From the NCBI GenBank assembly GCA_019638595.1, contig JAHBTJ010000012.1, forward strand, positions 182,834-246,833: a DNA stretch of 64,000 nucleotides, given 5' to 3'. This stretch comes from Chitinophagaceae bacterium. Lineage in GTDB: Bacteria > Bacteroidota > Bacteroidia > Chitinophagales > Chitinophagaceae. Below are positions 9,429 to 17,853 of the stretch, piece after piece. Made by a program: the position numbers and the translations under genes. The notes beneath the pieces were generated by a model. The model saw only the letters and a list, made by a program, of their open reading frames with translations, searched no databases and was not told the DNA's origin. Positions within the stretch are counted from its first letter, which is position 1, and every line of letters begins with the position of its first letter.

Positions 9429-9782
9429 ATGAGAGATTTTCGCAACCTTACTATCTGGATCAAGTCACACCAGCTCACATTAAAAATCTACAATCTCACA
9501 AAATCATTTCCCAAAGAAGAAACATTTGGGCTCATTTCCCAGATGCGGAGAGCTGCTTATTCTATTCCTTCTAATATTGCCGAAGGCTGTGGACGAAACA
9601 GCAACCCTGATTTCAAACGCTTTCTAACCATTTCCATCGGCTCATCTTCAGAATTAGAATATCAGCTTTTTCTCTCGCATGATTTAGGTTTTATCCCTGA
9701 TACATTATTTAAAGAACTTGAAACCGAAACTATTCGGTTAAGAAAAATGATTTTCGCTCTTATCAAAAAACTTGATGAATAA
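9429..9782 (+). CDS. Four-helix bundle protein (S23 / 23S intervening-sequence family)
   Basis: A 117-residue protein matching the small four-helix-bundle family first seen encoded in intervening sequences of 23S rRNA. The recognisable signature is QMRRAAYSIPSNIAEG (about residues 36-51), followed by FLTISIGSSSELEYQL and a final charged helix. The same fold is used by the accessory protein of diversity-generating retroelements, but no reverse transcriptase or template repeat is nearby. It sits on the plus strand inside an otherwise minus-strand export operon and is flanked on both sides by AGCT-type repeats. Its function is unknown; oligomeric nucleic-acid binding is suspected for relatives. 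Confidence 0.9.
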   Translation: MRDFRNLTIWIKSHQLTLKIYNLTKSFPKEETFGLISQMRRAAYSIPSNIAEGCGRNSNPDFKRFLTISIGSSSELEYQLFLSHDLGFIPDTLFKELETETIRLRKMIFALIKKLDE

Positions 9783-9857
9783 AGCTAAAGGCTTTGAGCT
9801 GTGGGCTTTGGGCATCTGACTGCTGATAGCTCACAGCCCATAGCCCACTGCTCTCAG
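9783..9857. repeat. AGCT-type repeat, right flank of the four-helix-bundle gene
   Basis: Contains GGCTTTGAGCTGTGGGCTTT, nearly identical to the left flank, followed by the inverted version (GCTCACAGCCCATAGCCC). It fills the whole space between the four-helix gene and the end of the adaptor gene. Confidence 0.55.
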
Positions 9858-11114
9858 CTATTTCAAAATCAACTCCTGCATATTTCCATAGTTTTCATAG
9901 CTGCTTGTCACCACCTTATCACCGGCATTGAGCCCTTGTGTTACTTCGTAGTAATCCTGGTTCTGGTTGCCCAACTGTATATCTACCCTGTATGCTTTTG
10001 ATCCATCTTCAGAAACTTTGAACACCCAGTTACCACCCGTTTTCTGGTAAAATCCGCCACGCGCCAGCAACAGCGATTTACGCTCATCGCTCAATGCCAG
10101 TAAGGTTTGTAATGTTTGCCCGCGGCGTATGCCTTTGGGTACTTTATCAACAAATTCCATATCTACCTGGAACCGGCCCTGTGTAACCTGCGTGTATACT
10201 TTTTTTATTTCCAGCACATACGAAGTATCTGCAAATGTAAAACGCCCTCTCTGCCCCGGGTATATTCTCGAAATATAATGCTCATCCACATCTACCCTCA
10301 CTTTAAAGCCGCTCAGCACATCTATCTGTCCCAGCCTTTCACCTTTATTTTTATTCTGTCCTATTTCAACATCCAGCGATGTGAGCTGCCCGTCTACAGG
10401 AGCGCGTACGATCAGGTCTCCTACTTTTTTCTGCATAATATTCAAAGCCTGCTGCGAACCTGCAAAAGATTGTTTGTCCTGCTTCGCCTGCTGCAATCTC
10501 GATATAGAATCCTGCTCAAGTATACGTTCCGTCAATTTCTTTTTATCCACCAGGTATTTATAATTGATCTCAGATTGCCTGAACTCCTGCGAGCCTATTA
10601 CTTTTTGCTCATACAGCTCTTTATTAAGATTGTATAGCCGCTCCGCTTCTTTCAACAGGCTTTCCACATCTGCCATCTGGTTCAGCCTGGATACGGTATT
10701 TTGAGAAGCGTTGTTGCTATTGATCTGCATTTGCGTTAGGGTATTGTATACCTGGTTTTGCTGGCTCATCAACGACATCATTAAATCTGTATTGGATAAC
10801 CGCAGGATCGGTTCTCCTTTTTTCATAATAGCGCCATCTTCCACATATTTTTCTTCCACGCGGCCTCCCTCCTGGGCATCAAGGTAAATGCTGGTAATAG
10901 GAAGCACAACACCATTTACAGGAATGGTTTCCTGGAAAATTCCTTCTTTTACTTCGCTGATAGTAATTCTTTCAAGATCTACATTCAACCTCGATTTGCC
11001 CGATGTAAAAAAATAGCTGGCGGCGATCAGGGCAATAATTCCCGCTACACCGGCTATTGTAAGAATTCTTTTAGCATTCCATTTCTTCTTTTGTATTACT
11101 CTGTCCATATTCAT
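9858..11114 (-). CDS. HlyD/MacA-like periplasmic adaptor (membrane fusion protein)
   Basis: A 418-residue adaptor with a short basic N-terminus (KKKWNAKR), one TM helix (about residues 17-38), then the usual order. A lipoyl/barrel-sandwich half comes first, then a long coiled-coil hairpin (about residues 110-215, rich in Q, N, L and K). The second lipoyl half follows (IVRAPVDGQLTSLDVEIGQ), then beta-barrel and membrane-proximal domains ending with TQGLNAGDKVVTSSY. Such proteins bridge an inner-membrane ABC or RND pump to a TolC-like channel. An ATG at 11114 and one two codons later are equally possible. It is the likely first gene of the minus-strand export locus. Confidence 0.93.
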   Translation of the reverse strand: MNMDRVIQKKKWNAKRILTIAGVAGIIALIAASYFFTSGKSRLNVDLERITISEVKEGIFQETIPVNGVVLPITSIYLDAQEGGRVEEKYVEDGAIMKKGEPILRLSNTDLMMSLMSQQNQVYNTLTQMQINSNNASQNTVSRLNQMADVESLLKEAERLYNLNKELYEQKVIGSQEFRQSEINYKYLVDKKKLTERILEQDSISRLQQAKQDKQSFAGSQQALNIMQKKVGDLIVRAPVDGQLTSLDVEIGQNKNKGERLGQIDVLSGFKVRVDVDEHYISRIYPGQRGRFTFADTSYVLEIKKVYTQVTQGRFQVDMEFVDKVPKGIRRGQTLQTLLALSDERKSLLLARGGFYQKTGGNWVFKVSEDGSKAYRVDIQLGNQNQDYYEVTQGLNAGDKVVTSSYENYGNMQELILK

Positions 11115-11160
11115 CTTTTCAATTTTAGCAGCTTTTTTACCGCTCCGCCCCTTCTGTTCT

Positions 11161-11190
11161 TAAAAACCTCCCGGCATATTACCCGGGAGG
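11161..11190 (-). terminator. Hairpin followed by a T tract: terminator or leader attenuator
   Basis: CCTCCCGG (11167-11174) pairs perfectly with CCGGGAGG (11183-11190) around an 8-base loop. Read on the minus strand it is followed by TTTTTA, the form of an intrinsic terminator. No minus-strand gene lies upstream of it, and the adaptor start codon is about 50 bases downstream. It may therefore attenuate the adaptor transcript rather than end another one. Confidence 0.5.
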
Positions 11191-11194
11191 CAAA

Positions 11195-11567
11195 AAATCA
11201 ACATGTGGGAAACACAGCTTTATTAGTGAAACCTATGCCAGAATATAAATTTATTGACTATCAATAATTTAAGCACTAATATAGGTTTATTTCGTACGTT
11301 CATGATACACTATGTGTTCGTTTTTGATACAGTGGGGGATGAGCTATCGGTAGTCGGCTATGAGCATTGCGGATTGCTGATTTGTTGATCTCTGATCTGA
11401 GATTGTGAATATTTGGAGTTTATTGTTTGAAGTTGTGTGCATGTGCTAAACCTGAAACCTGATAGCTGATAGCTAACACCTGATAGTCAACCGATTTAAC
11501 ATTAATTAACCTGCCAAATGAGCATGGCCAATCCCTGCCATTTTAAATTGTATTAGCTTCGCTGTTA
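11195..11567. other. Divergent intergenic region with AGCT repeats
   Basis: About 370 bases between the divergent adaptor genes. The part near 11338-11485 is made of AGCT/GATAGCTGATAGCTAAC-type repeat units. The A+T-rich stretch 11220-11310 probably holds promoters for one or both directions, but I cannot assign boxes with confidence. No gene is seen. Confidence 0.5.
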
Positions 11568-12608
11568 ATGAGAAAGTTATCAGTATCCATGCTTGTCCTG
11601 GGCTTACTTTTTTCATGTAAGTCCGAAAAGAAAGAAGAAGCGCCGAATGCGCTGCCCTCCCGCAACAAGCCCGTTAGCGCCGATGCTTTTATAGCTAAAA
11701 CACAGGCGCTGAGCGAAAATATCCAGGTACCCGGTTCCATATTACCAGCCGAGGGTACCGATATACGCCCCGAAATTTCCGGCCGCCTGGTAAGTATTCA
11801 TTTTACCGAGGGCGCCTTTGTAAAAAAAGGAGCATTGCTTGCCAAACTTTTTGATGAAGACCTGAAGGCGCAATTAAGGAAACTGGAAGTACAACTGGAA
11901 ATAAATGAAAAAACGGTAGAACGGTATAAGGAGCTGCTGAAAATACAGGGCATCAGCCAGCAGGATGTTGACCTGAGTGAATTACAGGTAAACAATAACA
12001 AGGCAGATATTGAGCTGGTAAAAGTAAGCATTACCAAAACAGAAATAAGGGCGCCCTTCGACGGTCGTATCGGGTTAAGAAATGTGAGCCTGGGCGCTTA
12101 TGTATCGCCCGCCGATATTATTGCAACCATACGGCAGGTAGATCAACTAAAGCTTGAGTTTACCGTGCCCGAAAAATACAGCACTGTTTTTAAGCCCGGC
12201 AAAAAGGTAAGCTTTGCCATAGATGGCGCCGGTAAAGCATTCAGCGCTACCGTAATGGCTACCGAATACTTTATTGACGCCAATACGCGAAGCCTGAACG
12301 TAAAAGGACTGGTAAAAAACAACGACCCCGCTTTGGTACCGGGCGCTTATGCTAAAGTAGACCTTGATCTTGACAGGGACAATAATGCCATTATAGTACC
12401 AACACAGGCAATCATACCTTTATCCAGGGGAAAACAGGTGATCATATATCGAAATGGCAAACCGGATTTTAAAGAAGTAACCACCGGCATCCGTGATTCG
12501 GCATACATACAGGTTGCCAGTGGTGTGAACATCGGCGATACGGTATTGATATCAGGACTGATGGCGATCAAACCCAATTCTCAAATTCAATTGAGCAACG
12601 TACAGTAA
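11568..12608 (+). CDS. RND efflux periplasmic adaptor lipoprotein (AcrA/MexE-like)
   Basis: A 346-residue membrane fusion protein. The N-terminus MRKLSVSMLVLGLLFSC is a lipoprotein signal with a lipobox ending at Cys17. Then follow the first lipoyl half (PEISGRLVSIHFTEGAFVKKG), an alpha-hairpin with KELLKIQGISQQDVD, the second lipoyl half (IRAPFDGRIGLRNVSLGAYV), the beta-barrel and a membrane-proximal domain. It links the inner-membrane RND pump encoded next to the outer-membrane channel at 15705-17027. Its stop codon overlaps the start of the pump gene by one base (TAATG), so the two are probably translationally coupled. Close relatives export drugs, dyes or solvents; the substrate here is unknown. 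Confidence 0.95.
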   Translation: MRKLSVSMLVLGLLFSCKSEKKEEAPNALPSRNKPVSADAFIAKTQALSENIQVPGSILPAEGTDIRPEISGRLVSIHFTEGAFVKKGALLAKLFDEDLKAQLRKLEVQLEINEKTVERYKELLKIQGISQQDVDLSELQVNNNKADIELVKVSITKTEIRAPFDGRIGLRNVSLGAYVSPADIIATIRQVDQLKLEFTVPEKYSTVFKPGKKVSFAIDGAGKAFSATVMATEYFIDANTRSLNVKGLVKNNDPALVPGAYAKVDLDLDRDNNAIIVPTQAIIPLSRGKQVIIYRNGKPDFKEVTTGIRDSAYIQVASGVNIGDTVLISGLMAIKPNSQIQLSNVQ

Positions 12609-15600
12609 TGAACATTTCAGAACTAAGCTTGAGGCGGCCGGTGCTGGCAACTGTTGCCAGCATACTGATCGTTATTTTTGGCGTGATCGGTTTTTCATTT
12701 TTAGGAGTGAGAGACTATCCTGCCATTGACCCTCCGGTTATTAATGTGCGTACCAATTATGCCGGTGCCAATGCCGACATTATTGAATCGCAGATAACGG
12801 AGCCCATTGAAAAATCTATCAATGGCATTGCAGGCATTAAAAATATTACCTCCAGCAGCAGCCAGGGCAACAGCAACATTACGGTAGAGTTCGACCTGGG
12901 AATAGACCTTGAAGCCGCAGCCAATGATGTGCGGGACAAAGTATCTCAATCGCTCCGGAACCTTCCGCAGGACCTGGATGCCCCCCCGGTAGTTACCAAG
13001 GCAGACGCGAGCTCCGATGCTATTATTTCAATGACCGTACAAAGCAATACCCGCAACCAACTGCAGGTAACGGAATACGCCACCAATGTACTGCAGGAAA
13101 GATTACAAACCATACCGGGAGTAAGCGCGTTGCAGATATGGGGAGAGAAAAAATATGCCATGCGCATATGGTTCGAGCCATCCAAATTAAATTCTTACGG
13201 ACTTACTTTTCAGGATGTGCAGGCTGCCCTGCAGCGCGAAAATATTGAGCTGCCCTCCGGCAAAATAGCGGGATCCAATACCGAGCTGGCTGTTAGAACT
13301 TTTGGAAGATTAACAACCGAGGAAGAATTCAGCAATATCATCATCAGAAATACCGGCACAAGCACCATACGGGTTAAGGATGTAGCAGAGGTAATACTGG
13401 GGCCTGAAAATGAAGAAACGGTTTTAAAGTTCAACGGGGTTCCTATGATAGCCCTGGCAATTATTCCCATGCCAGGATCTAATTACGTTGCCATTGCCGA
13501 TGAATTCTATAAAAGGTACGAACACCTGAAAAAGGAAATACCCGATGATATAGTATTGGGCATAGCAAGAGATAATACCGTATTCATTAAACGCTCTATA
13601 CTCGAAGTAGAAGAAACGCTGATGATAGCAGTGGGGCTGGTGGTATTGATCATATACCTGTTCTTCCGTTCGTGGCTTATTGCTATCCGCCCGTTAATAG
13701 ATATACCCGTATCGTTAATAGCAGCCTTTTTTATCATGTACCTGTGCGGGTTTACCATTAATGTGCTTAGCCTGCTGGGTATTGTACTGGCAACCGGGCT
13801 GGTGGTAGATGACGGCATTGTGGTAACGGAAAACATTTATAAAAAAATGGAACAGGGCATGAACAAATGGCAGGCAGCGCTGGAAGGTTCCAAAGAGATC
13901 TATTTTGCTGTAATAGCTACTTCGCTCACCCTTGCCGTAATATTCCTGCCCATCATCTTCCTGCAGGGTTTTGTGGGTAGCCTTTTCCGTGAGTTTGGTA
14001 TAGTGGTGGCCGGCGCCGTGCTGGTTTCGGCTTTCGTATCGCTTACGTTAACGCCGGTTTTAAATATAAAGCTTACTAAAAACGTGCATAAGCATGGCTG
14101 GTTTTACAGGGTAACGGAACCTTTTTTCAAAGGTATGGAAAACGGATATCATAAATGGCTTTCGGCATTTATGAAGGTAAAGTGGATAGCGATCCTCATT
14201 TTCCTGGCCTGCATAGGCTTAATTTATTTTATCGGCATCAACCTGAAATCCGAGGTAGCTCCCATGGAAGATCGTAACCAGTTCAGGCTACAGGTTACCA
14301 TGCCCGAAGGCTCATCGTTTGACTATACCGATAAATATATAGACCGGCTTACCGGGTTTGTAATGGATTCTATTCCGGGCATTGAATCGGTGCTTACGGT
14401 AACTGCTCCCGGCTTTTCGGGATCGGGTTCTGTAAATACCGGTTTTTTAAGAACCATCCTGGTAGACCCCAAATACAGGGAACACTCGCAGCAGGAACTA
14501 GTGGATATGGTGAACAAAAACCTGTTCAGGTTCCCGGAGGGAAGAGCTTTTGCCACGCAGGAACAAACAATTTCCGTAGGACGCAGAGGTGGCGGCTTAC
14601 CTGTGCAGTTTGTAGTGCAGAATAACAATTTTGATAAGCTTACCGAAATACTACCACAATTTTTAGAAGAAGCTCAAAAAGATCCTGCATTCCAGGGTGT
14701 GGATATTGACCTGAAGTTTAATAAGCCTGAGCTGTCTGTTAAGGTAGACCGGTTAAAAGCCAGTTCGCTGGGTGTTAGTATAGATGTGGTATCTGAAGCA
14801 TTGCAACTGGCATACAGCAACCGGCGGTTGGGGTATTTTACTAAAGACGGAAAACAATACCAGGTAATAGGCCAGGTACCGCGCGACGACAGGAACAAGC
14901 CCACTGACCTGAAGAATATTTATGTACGCAACCAGCGAAACGAAAGTATTTCGCTGGACAACCTGGTTACTGTAGAAGAAAGTACCACCCCTCCTACCAT
15001 CTACCATTTCAACCGCTATAAATCCGCCACCATTTCTGCCGGGTTGGCGCCGGGTTATGCTTTGGGTGATGGTATTAAAGCCATGCAGAAAATAGCCGAC
15101 AGGTTGCTGGATGATACTTTTGCAACGTCACTGGCGGGTACATCGCGCGACTTTGCGGAAAGCTCGGGTAATACCATGTTCGCTTTTGTAATGGCGCTGG
15201 TATTGATATTCCTGCTGCTGGCTGCCCAGTTCGAAAGCTTTATTGATCCTCTTATTATTATTGTTACCGTTCCGCTGGCAGTAGCGGGCGCTTTCCTGTG
15301 CCTGTGGCTATTTGGTCAAACACTGAACATTTTTTCGCAAATAGGCATGATCATGCTGATAGGGCTGGTTACCAAGAACGGTATACTGATAGTGGAATTT
15401 GCTAATCAGAAACAAATGGCGGGACAAAGCAAATCAACCGCGGTAATTGAAGCAGCCGTGGCCCGTTTGCGCCCCATTTTAATGACCAGCCTGGCAATGG
15501 CCCTGGGCGCGCTGCCTATCGCTTTGTCTTTAGGGGCCGCGGCCACCAGCCGTATTCCGTTGGGTATTGTAATTGTGGGGGGAATAACATTTTCGTTGAT

Positions 15601-15700
15601 ACTTACTCTGTTTGTTATACCGGCAGCTTACAGTTATATGGCAGCTCAAAAAAGAAAAAATAATATTGATCAGTTTCTTACTGAAGAAAAAAGAGCGTAA
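12608..15700 (+). CDS. RND efflux pump, AcrB/MexB-MexF family
   Basis: A proton-driven inner-membrane pump of 1030 residues, the usual size. TM1 (about residues 10-30) follows the conserved LSLRRPVLATV start. The periplasmic porter domain begins with VRTNYAGANADIIESQITEP. TM helices 2-6 follow at about residues 335-500, with VVDDGIVVTENI carrying the paired aspartates of the proton relay in TM4. A second porter domain and TM8-12 follow, with GLVTKNGILIVEFANQ and a final ALSLGAAATSRIPLGIVIVGG stretch. All hallmark elements are intact. It lies between its adaptor (one-base overlap) and a TolC-like gene (5-base gap), forming a complete tripartite efflux operon. No local TetR or other repressor gene is present. 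Confidence 0.97.
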   Translation: MNISELSLRRPVLATVASILIVIFGVIGFSFLGVRDYPAIDPPVINVRTNYAGANADIIESQITEPIEKSINGIAGIKNITSSSSQGNSNITVEFDLGIDLEAAANDVRDKVSQSLRNLPQDLDAPPVVTKADASSDAIISMTVQSNTRNQLQVTEYATNVLQERLQTIPGVSALQIWGEKKYAMRIWFEPSKLNSYGLTFQDVQAALQRENIELPSGKIAGSNTELAVRTFGRLTTEEEFSNIIIRNTGTSTIRVKDVAEVILGPENEETVLKFNGVPMIALAIIPMPGSNYVAIADEFYKRYEHLKKEIPDDIVLGIARDNTVFIKRSILEVEETLMIAVGLVVLIIYLFFRSWLIAIRPLIDIPVSLIAAFFIMYLCGFTINVLSLLGIVLATGLVVDDGIVVTENIYKKMEQGMNKWQAALEGSKEIYFAVIATSLTLAVIFLPIIFLQGFVGSLFREFGIVVAGAVLVSAFVSLTLTPVLNIKLTKNVHKHGWFYRVTEPFFKGMENGYHKWLSAFMKVKWIAILIFLACIGLIYFIGINLKSEVAPMEDRNQFRLQVTMPEGSSFDYTDKYIDRLTGFVMDSIPGIESVLTVTAPGFSGSGSVNTGFLRTILVDPKYREHSQQELVDMVNKNLFRFPEGRAFATQEQTISVGRRGGGLPVQFVVQNNNFDKLTEILPQFLEEAQKDPAFQGVDIDLKFNKPELSVKVDRLKASSLGVSIDVVSEALQLAYSNRRLGYFTKDGKQYQVIGQVPRDDRNKPTDLKNIYVRNQRNESISLDNLVTVEESTTPPTIYHFNRYKSATISAGLAPGYALGDGIKAMQKIADRLLDDTFATSLAGTSRDFAESSGNTMFAFVMALVLIFLLLAAQFESFIDPLIIIVTVPLAVAGAFLCLWLFGQTLNIFSQIGMIMLIGLVTKNGILIVEFANQKQMAGQSKSTAVIEAAVARLRPILMTSLAMALGALPIALSLGAAATSRIPLGIVIVGGITFSLILTLFVIPAAYSYMAAQKRKNNIDQFLTEEKRA

Positions 15701-15704
15701 CCTT

Positions 15705-17027
15705 ATGGCAGGAAAAAGAATCATCGGTCTGGTAATATTGTTTTGCAGCGTATATAACAAAATGCAGGCGCAGCAAATGGTAACCCTGCAGGATGCCATT
15801 GCCGCGGCGTTGCAACATAACTACGATATTTTGCTGTTCAGTAACGATTCGGCAGCGGCAGCAATTGACAGGCAGTATATCTATGGTGGTTTTTTGCCGG
15901 CAATAAACGGAACCGCAGGCAGAACCCGCACCACATCCGCGCAAAAAGTGCAGGTGGAAGGAAGACCCGAAAGCTCCGGCAGCGGTATACAAACTACCAA
16001 CCTTAATGCCGCTGTAAGCCTTAACTGGGTTTTGTTTGACGGGCTGAGGATGTTCGCCACGCGCGACAGGATCAATCAATTGTACGACCTCGCAAACATA
16101 CAGCTTAAAGACCAGGTCATTAATTCTACCGCTGAAGTTATCAACTCCTACTTTATCATAGTGCGGCAAAAGCAGCAACTGAAAGCCATAGAAGAGCAGA
16201 TGTCTATTAATGAAGAGCGGGTAAAGCTGGCAGACAGAAAATTGTCGGTGGGCCTGGGAACCAAACCCGAACTGCTGCAGGCGAAAGTAGATTTGAACGC
16301 ACAGAAAGCATTGCATCTGCAGCAACAAACCATTATGATGCAGGCAAAGGAACAATTGAACCAGTTAACCGGTATGCAGTTGCCGGTTTCTTTTGAGGTT
16401 GCAGACAGCATACCCATTAATGACGCAATGGATATTACCGAGATCCAGAATAATATTGAACTAACCAACCCCGGCATATTACAGGCATTAAAAAACCTGG
16501 ACATTTCAAACACAATGTTGCGCCAGGCACAGGGAGCGCGGTGGCCATCCATATCTTTTTTGTCGGGCTACAATTTCACCCAAAATAACAATGTAAACAA
16601 TGTAAACCCGGTTTCACCCATATTCAACCGCAACCGCGGATTTAATTTTGGCTTTACCGCTACGGTGCCGTTACTGAATTATATGAATGTAAACAGGTCT
16701 GTTAAACAGGCAAAAAACGACATAGCCTATAATGAAATAACATTGGCAAAGCAAAAAACAATTGTAAATGTAAGCATACGCATTGGGTATAATAACTACC
16801 GTTTCCTGCTGAACGCGTTAAAGCTGGAGGAAGAAAATATACAATTAGCTAAAGAAAATGTATTCATTGCCATGGAACGTTTTAAGCAGGGCGTATCTAC
16901 TTTTCTTGAGCTTCGCGAAGCCCAAAAAAGCCTGGAAGACGCCTACGACCGCTTGATAGCCGCCCGCTACAATACCAAGCTTGCCGAAACGGAACTGTTA
17001 CGCTTAAAAGGCGAGCTGGTGAAGTGA
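15705..17027 (+). CDS. TolC-family outer-membrane efflux channel
   Basis: A 440-residue outer-membrane efflux protein. The ATG at 15705 (MAGKRIIGLVILFCS) gives a signal peptide ending near AQQ and leaves 4 bases after the pump stop. A longer in-frame extension back to 15612 would overlap the pump gene and lacks a signal, so it is rejected. The mature part has two OEP repeats with long heptad-rich helices: LQDAIAAALQHNYDI at the start, VNLNAAVSLNWVLFDG near residue 100, VPLLNYMNVNRSVKQAKND near 330 and RFKQGVSTFLELREAQKSL near 390. It completes the adaptor-pump-channel set. Confidence 0.94.
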   Translation: MAGKRIIGLVILFCSVYNKMQAQQMVTLQDAIAAALQHNYDILLFSNDSAAAAIDRQYIYGGFLPAINGTAGRTRTTSAQKVQVEGRPESSGSGIQTTNLNAAVSLNWVLFDGLRMFATRDRINQLYDLANIQLKDQVINSTAEVINSYFIIVRQKQQLKAIEEQMSINEERVKLADRKLSVGLGTKPELLQAKVDLNAQKALHLQQQTIMMQAKEQLNQLTGMQLPVSFEVADSIPINDAMDITEIQNNIELTNPGILQALKNLDISNTMLRQAQGARWPSISFLSGYNFTQNNNVNNVNPVSPIFNRNRGFNFGFTATVPLLNYMNVNRSVKQAKNDIAYNEITLAKQKTIVNVSIRIGYNNYRFLLNALKLEEENIQLAKENVFIAMERFKQGVSTFLELREAQKSLEDAYDRLIAARYNTKLAETELLRLKGELVK

Positions 17028-17160
17028 ACCGGTTTGGAGTTTTTGATTCCTGATTTGAAATGAGCTGTCAGCTACTAGCTGTCAACAATCCATGTCAAAT
17101 TTCAAATATCCAATCTCAAATTTCCAAACCCGAAACCTGTAACCCGCCTCCCCTCCCCCG
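17028..17160. repeat. AGCT- and CAAATTT-type low-complexity repeats
   Basis: After the channel gene come an AGCTGTCAGCTACTAGCTG tract (about 17059-17085) and a CAAATTTCAAATATCC/CTCAAATTTCC tract (about 17095-17127). The A+T-rich segment 17160-17232 upstream of grpE probably holds its promoter, although no clean -33/-7 pair is visible. Confidence 0.5.
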
Positions 17161-17232
17161 TCATTTTGACCTTAGATTTTTGTTGGCAAACTTGTTGTAA
17201 ATAAACTAGGCATTCATTAATAAAAAGCAATT

Positions 17233-17802
17233 ATGAAAGATTTTATGAATAAAAATGCTGAAAATCAGGAAGATATTAATCCCAAAGGTGGCTCCGGGCA
17301 GGGTGAGGATGAGAATCTGACAGACTCGCCGGATTTTTCTGAGGAAGTGGCAGGTGAAGCGGAAACCTTACGGGCCGAATTGGCAGAACAAAAAGATAAA
17401 TATGTACGTTTATATGCGGAATTCGACAATTTCAAACGCAGGAATGCGAAAGAAAGGGTAGAACTGATACAAACAGCCGGTAAAGAGGTGATTGTTTCGT
17501 TACTGGAAGTGCTGGACGACTGCGACCGTGCCGAAAAGCAATTACAGGACTCGGGGATGAACAATGCTGTTACCGAGGGCGTGCAGCTTGTATTTAATAA
17601 GTTAAGGTCGGTGTTAAGTGCCAGAGGTTTAAAGCCTATGGACGTTAAAGGAAAAGAATTTGATGCCGATCAGGAAGAAGCGATCAGCCAGATACCTGCA
17701 CCATCAGAAAAATTAAAAGGAAAAGTTATAGATGAAGTAGTTAAAGGGTATTACCTTAATGATAAGATCATCCGTTTTGCGAAAGTGGTAGTAGGGCAAT
17801 AA
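17233..17802 (+). CDS. grpE: Nucleotide exchange factor GrpE
   Basis: Cytoplasmic co-chaperone that releases ADP from DnaK. The 189-residue protein has an acidic disordered N-terminus and a long helix (about residues 45-85). The family core is KYVRLYAEFDNFKRRNAKERVELI, here slightly variant at its start, and the C-terminal beta domain carries VVKGYYLNDKIIRFAKVVV. The ATG at 17233 is used; a second ATG four codons later is also possible. dnaJ follows 51 bases downstream on the same strand. No hrcA or dnaK is adjacent. Confidence 0.97.
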   Translation: MKDFMNKNAENQEDINPKGGSGQGEDENLTDSPDFSEEVAGEAETLRAELAEQKDKYVRLYAEFDNFKRRNAKERVELIQTAGKEVIVSLLEVLDDCDRAEKQLQDSGMNNAVTEGVQLVFNKLRSVLSARGLKPMDVKGKEFDADQEEAISQIPAPSEKLKGKVIDEVVKGYYLNDKIIRFAKVVVGQ

Positions 17803-17853
17803 TACGGGCATCATCCTGCCCTGAACACAATTTCAGATTACTATAATACATTT

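Noticed and set aside
9429-9782. Accessory protein of a diversity-generating retroelement
   Set aside because: No reverse transcriptase, template repeat or variable protein nearby; it fits the S23 family better.
11338-11485. Possible CRISPR-like array
   Set aside because: AGCT units are short, degenerate and without uniform spacers; no cas gene is present.
12701-15007. Several antisense open frames inside the RND pump gene
   Set aside because: Shadows of a strongly coding plus-strand gene.
15612-15704. N-terminal extension of the TolC-like gene into the RND pump gene
   Set aside because: It overlaps the pump coding sequence and replaces a good signal peptide with a charged leader; the ATG at 15705 is better.
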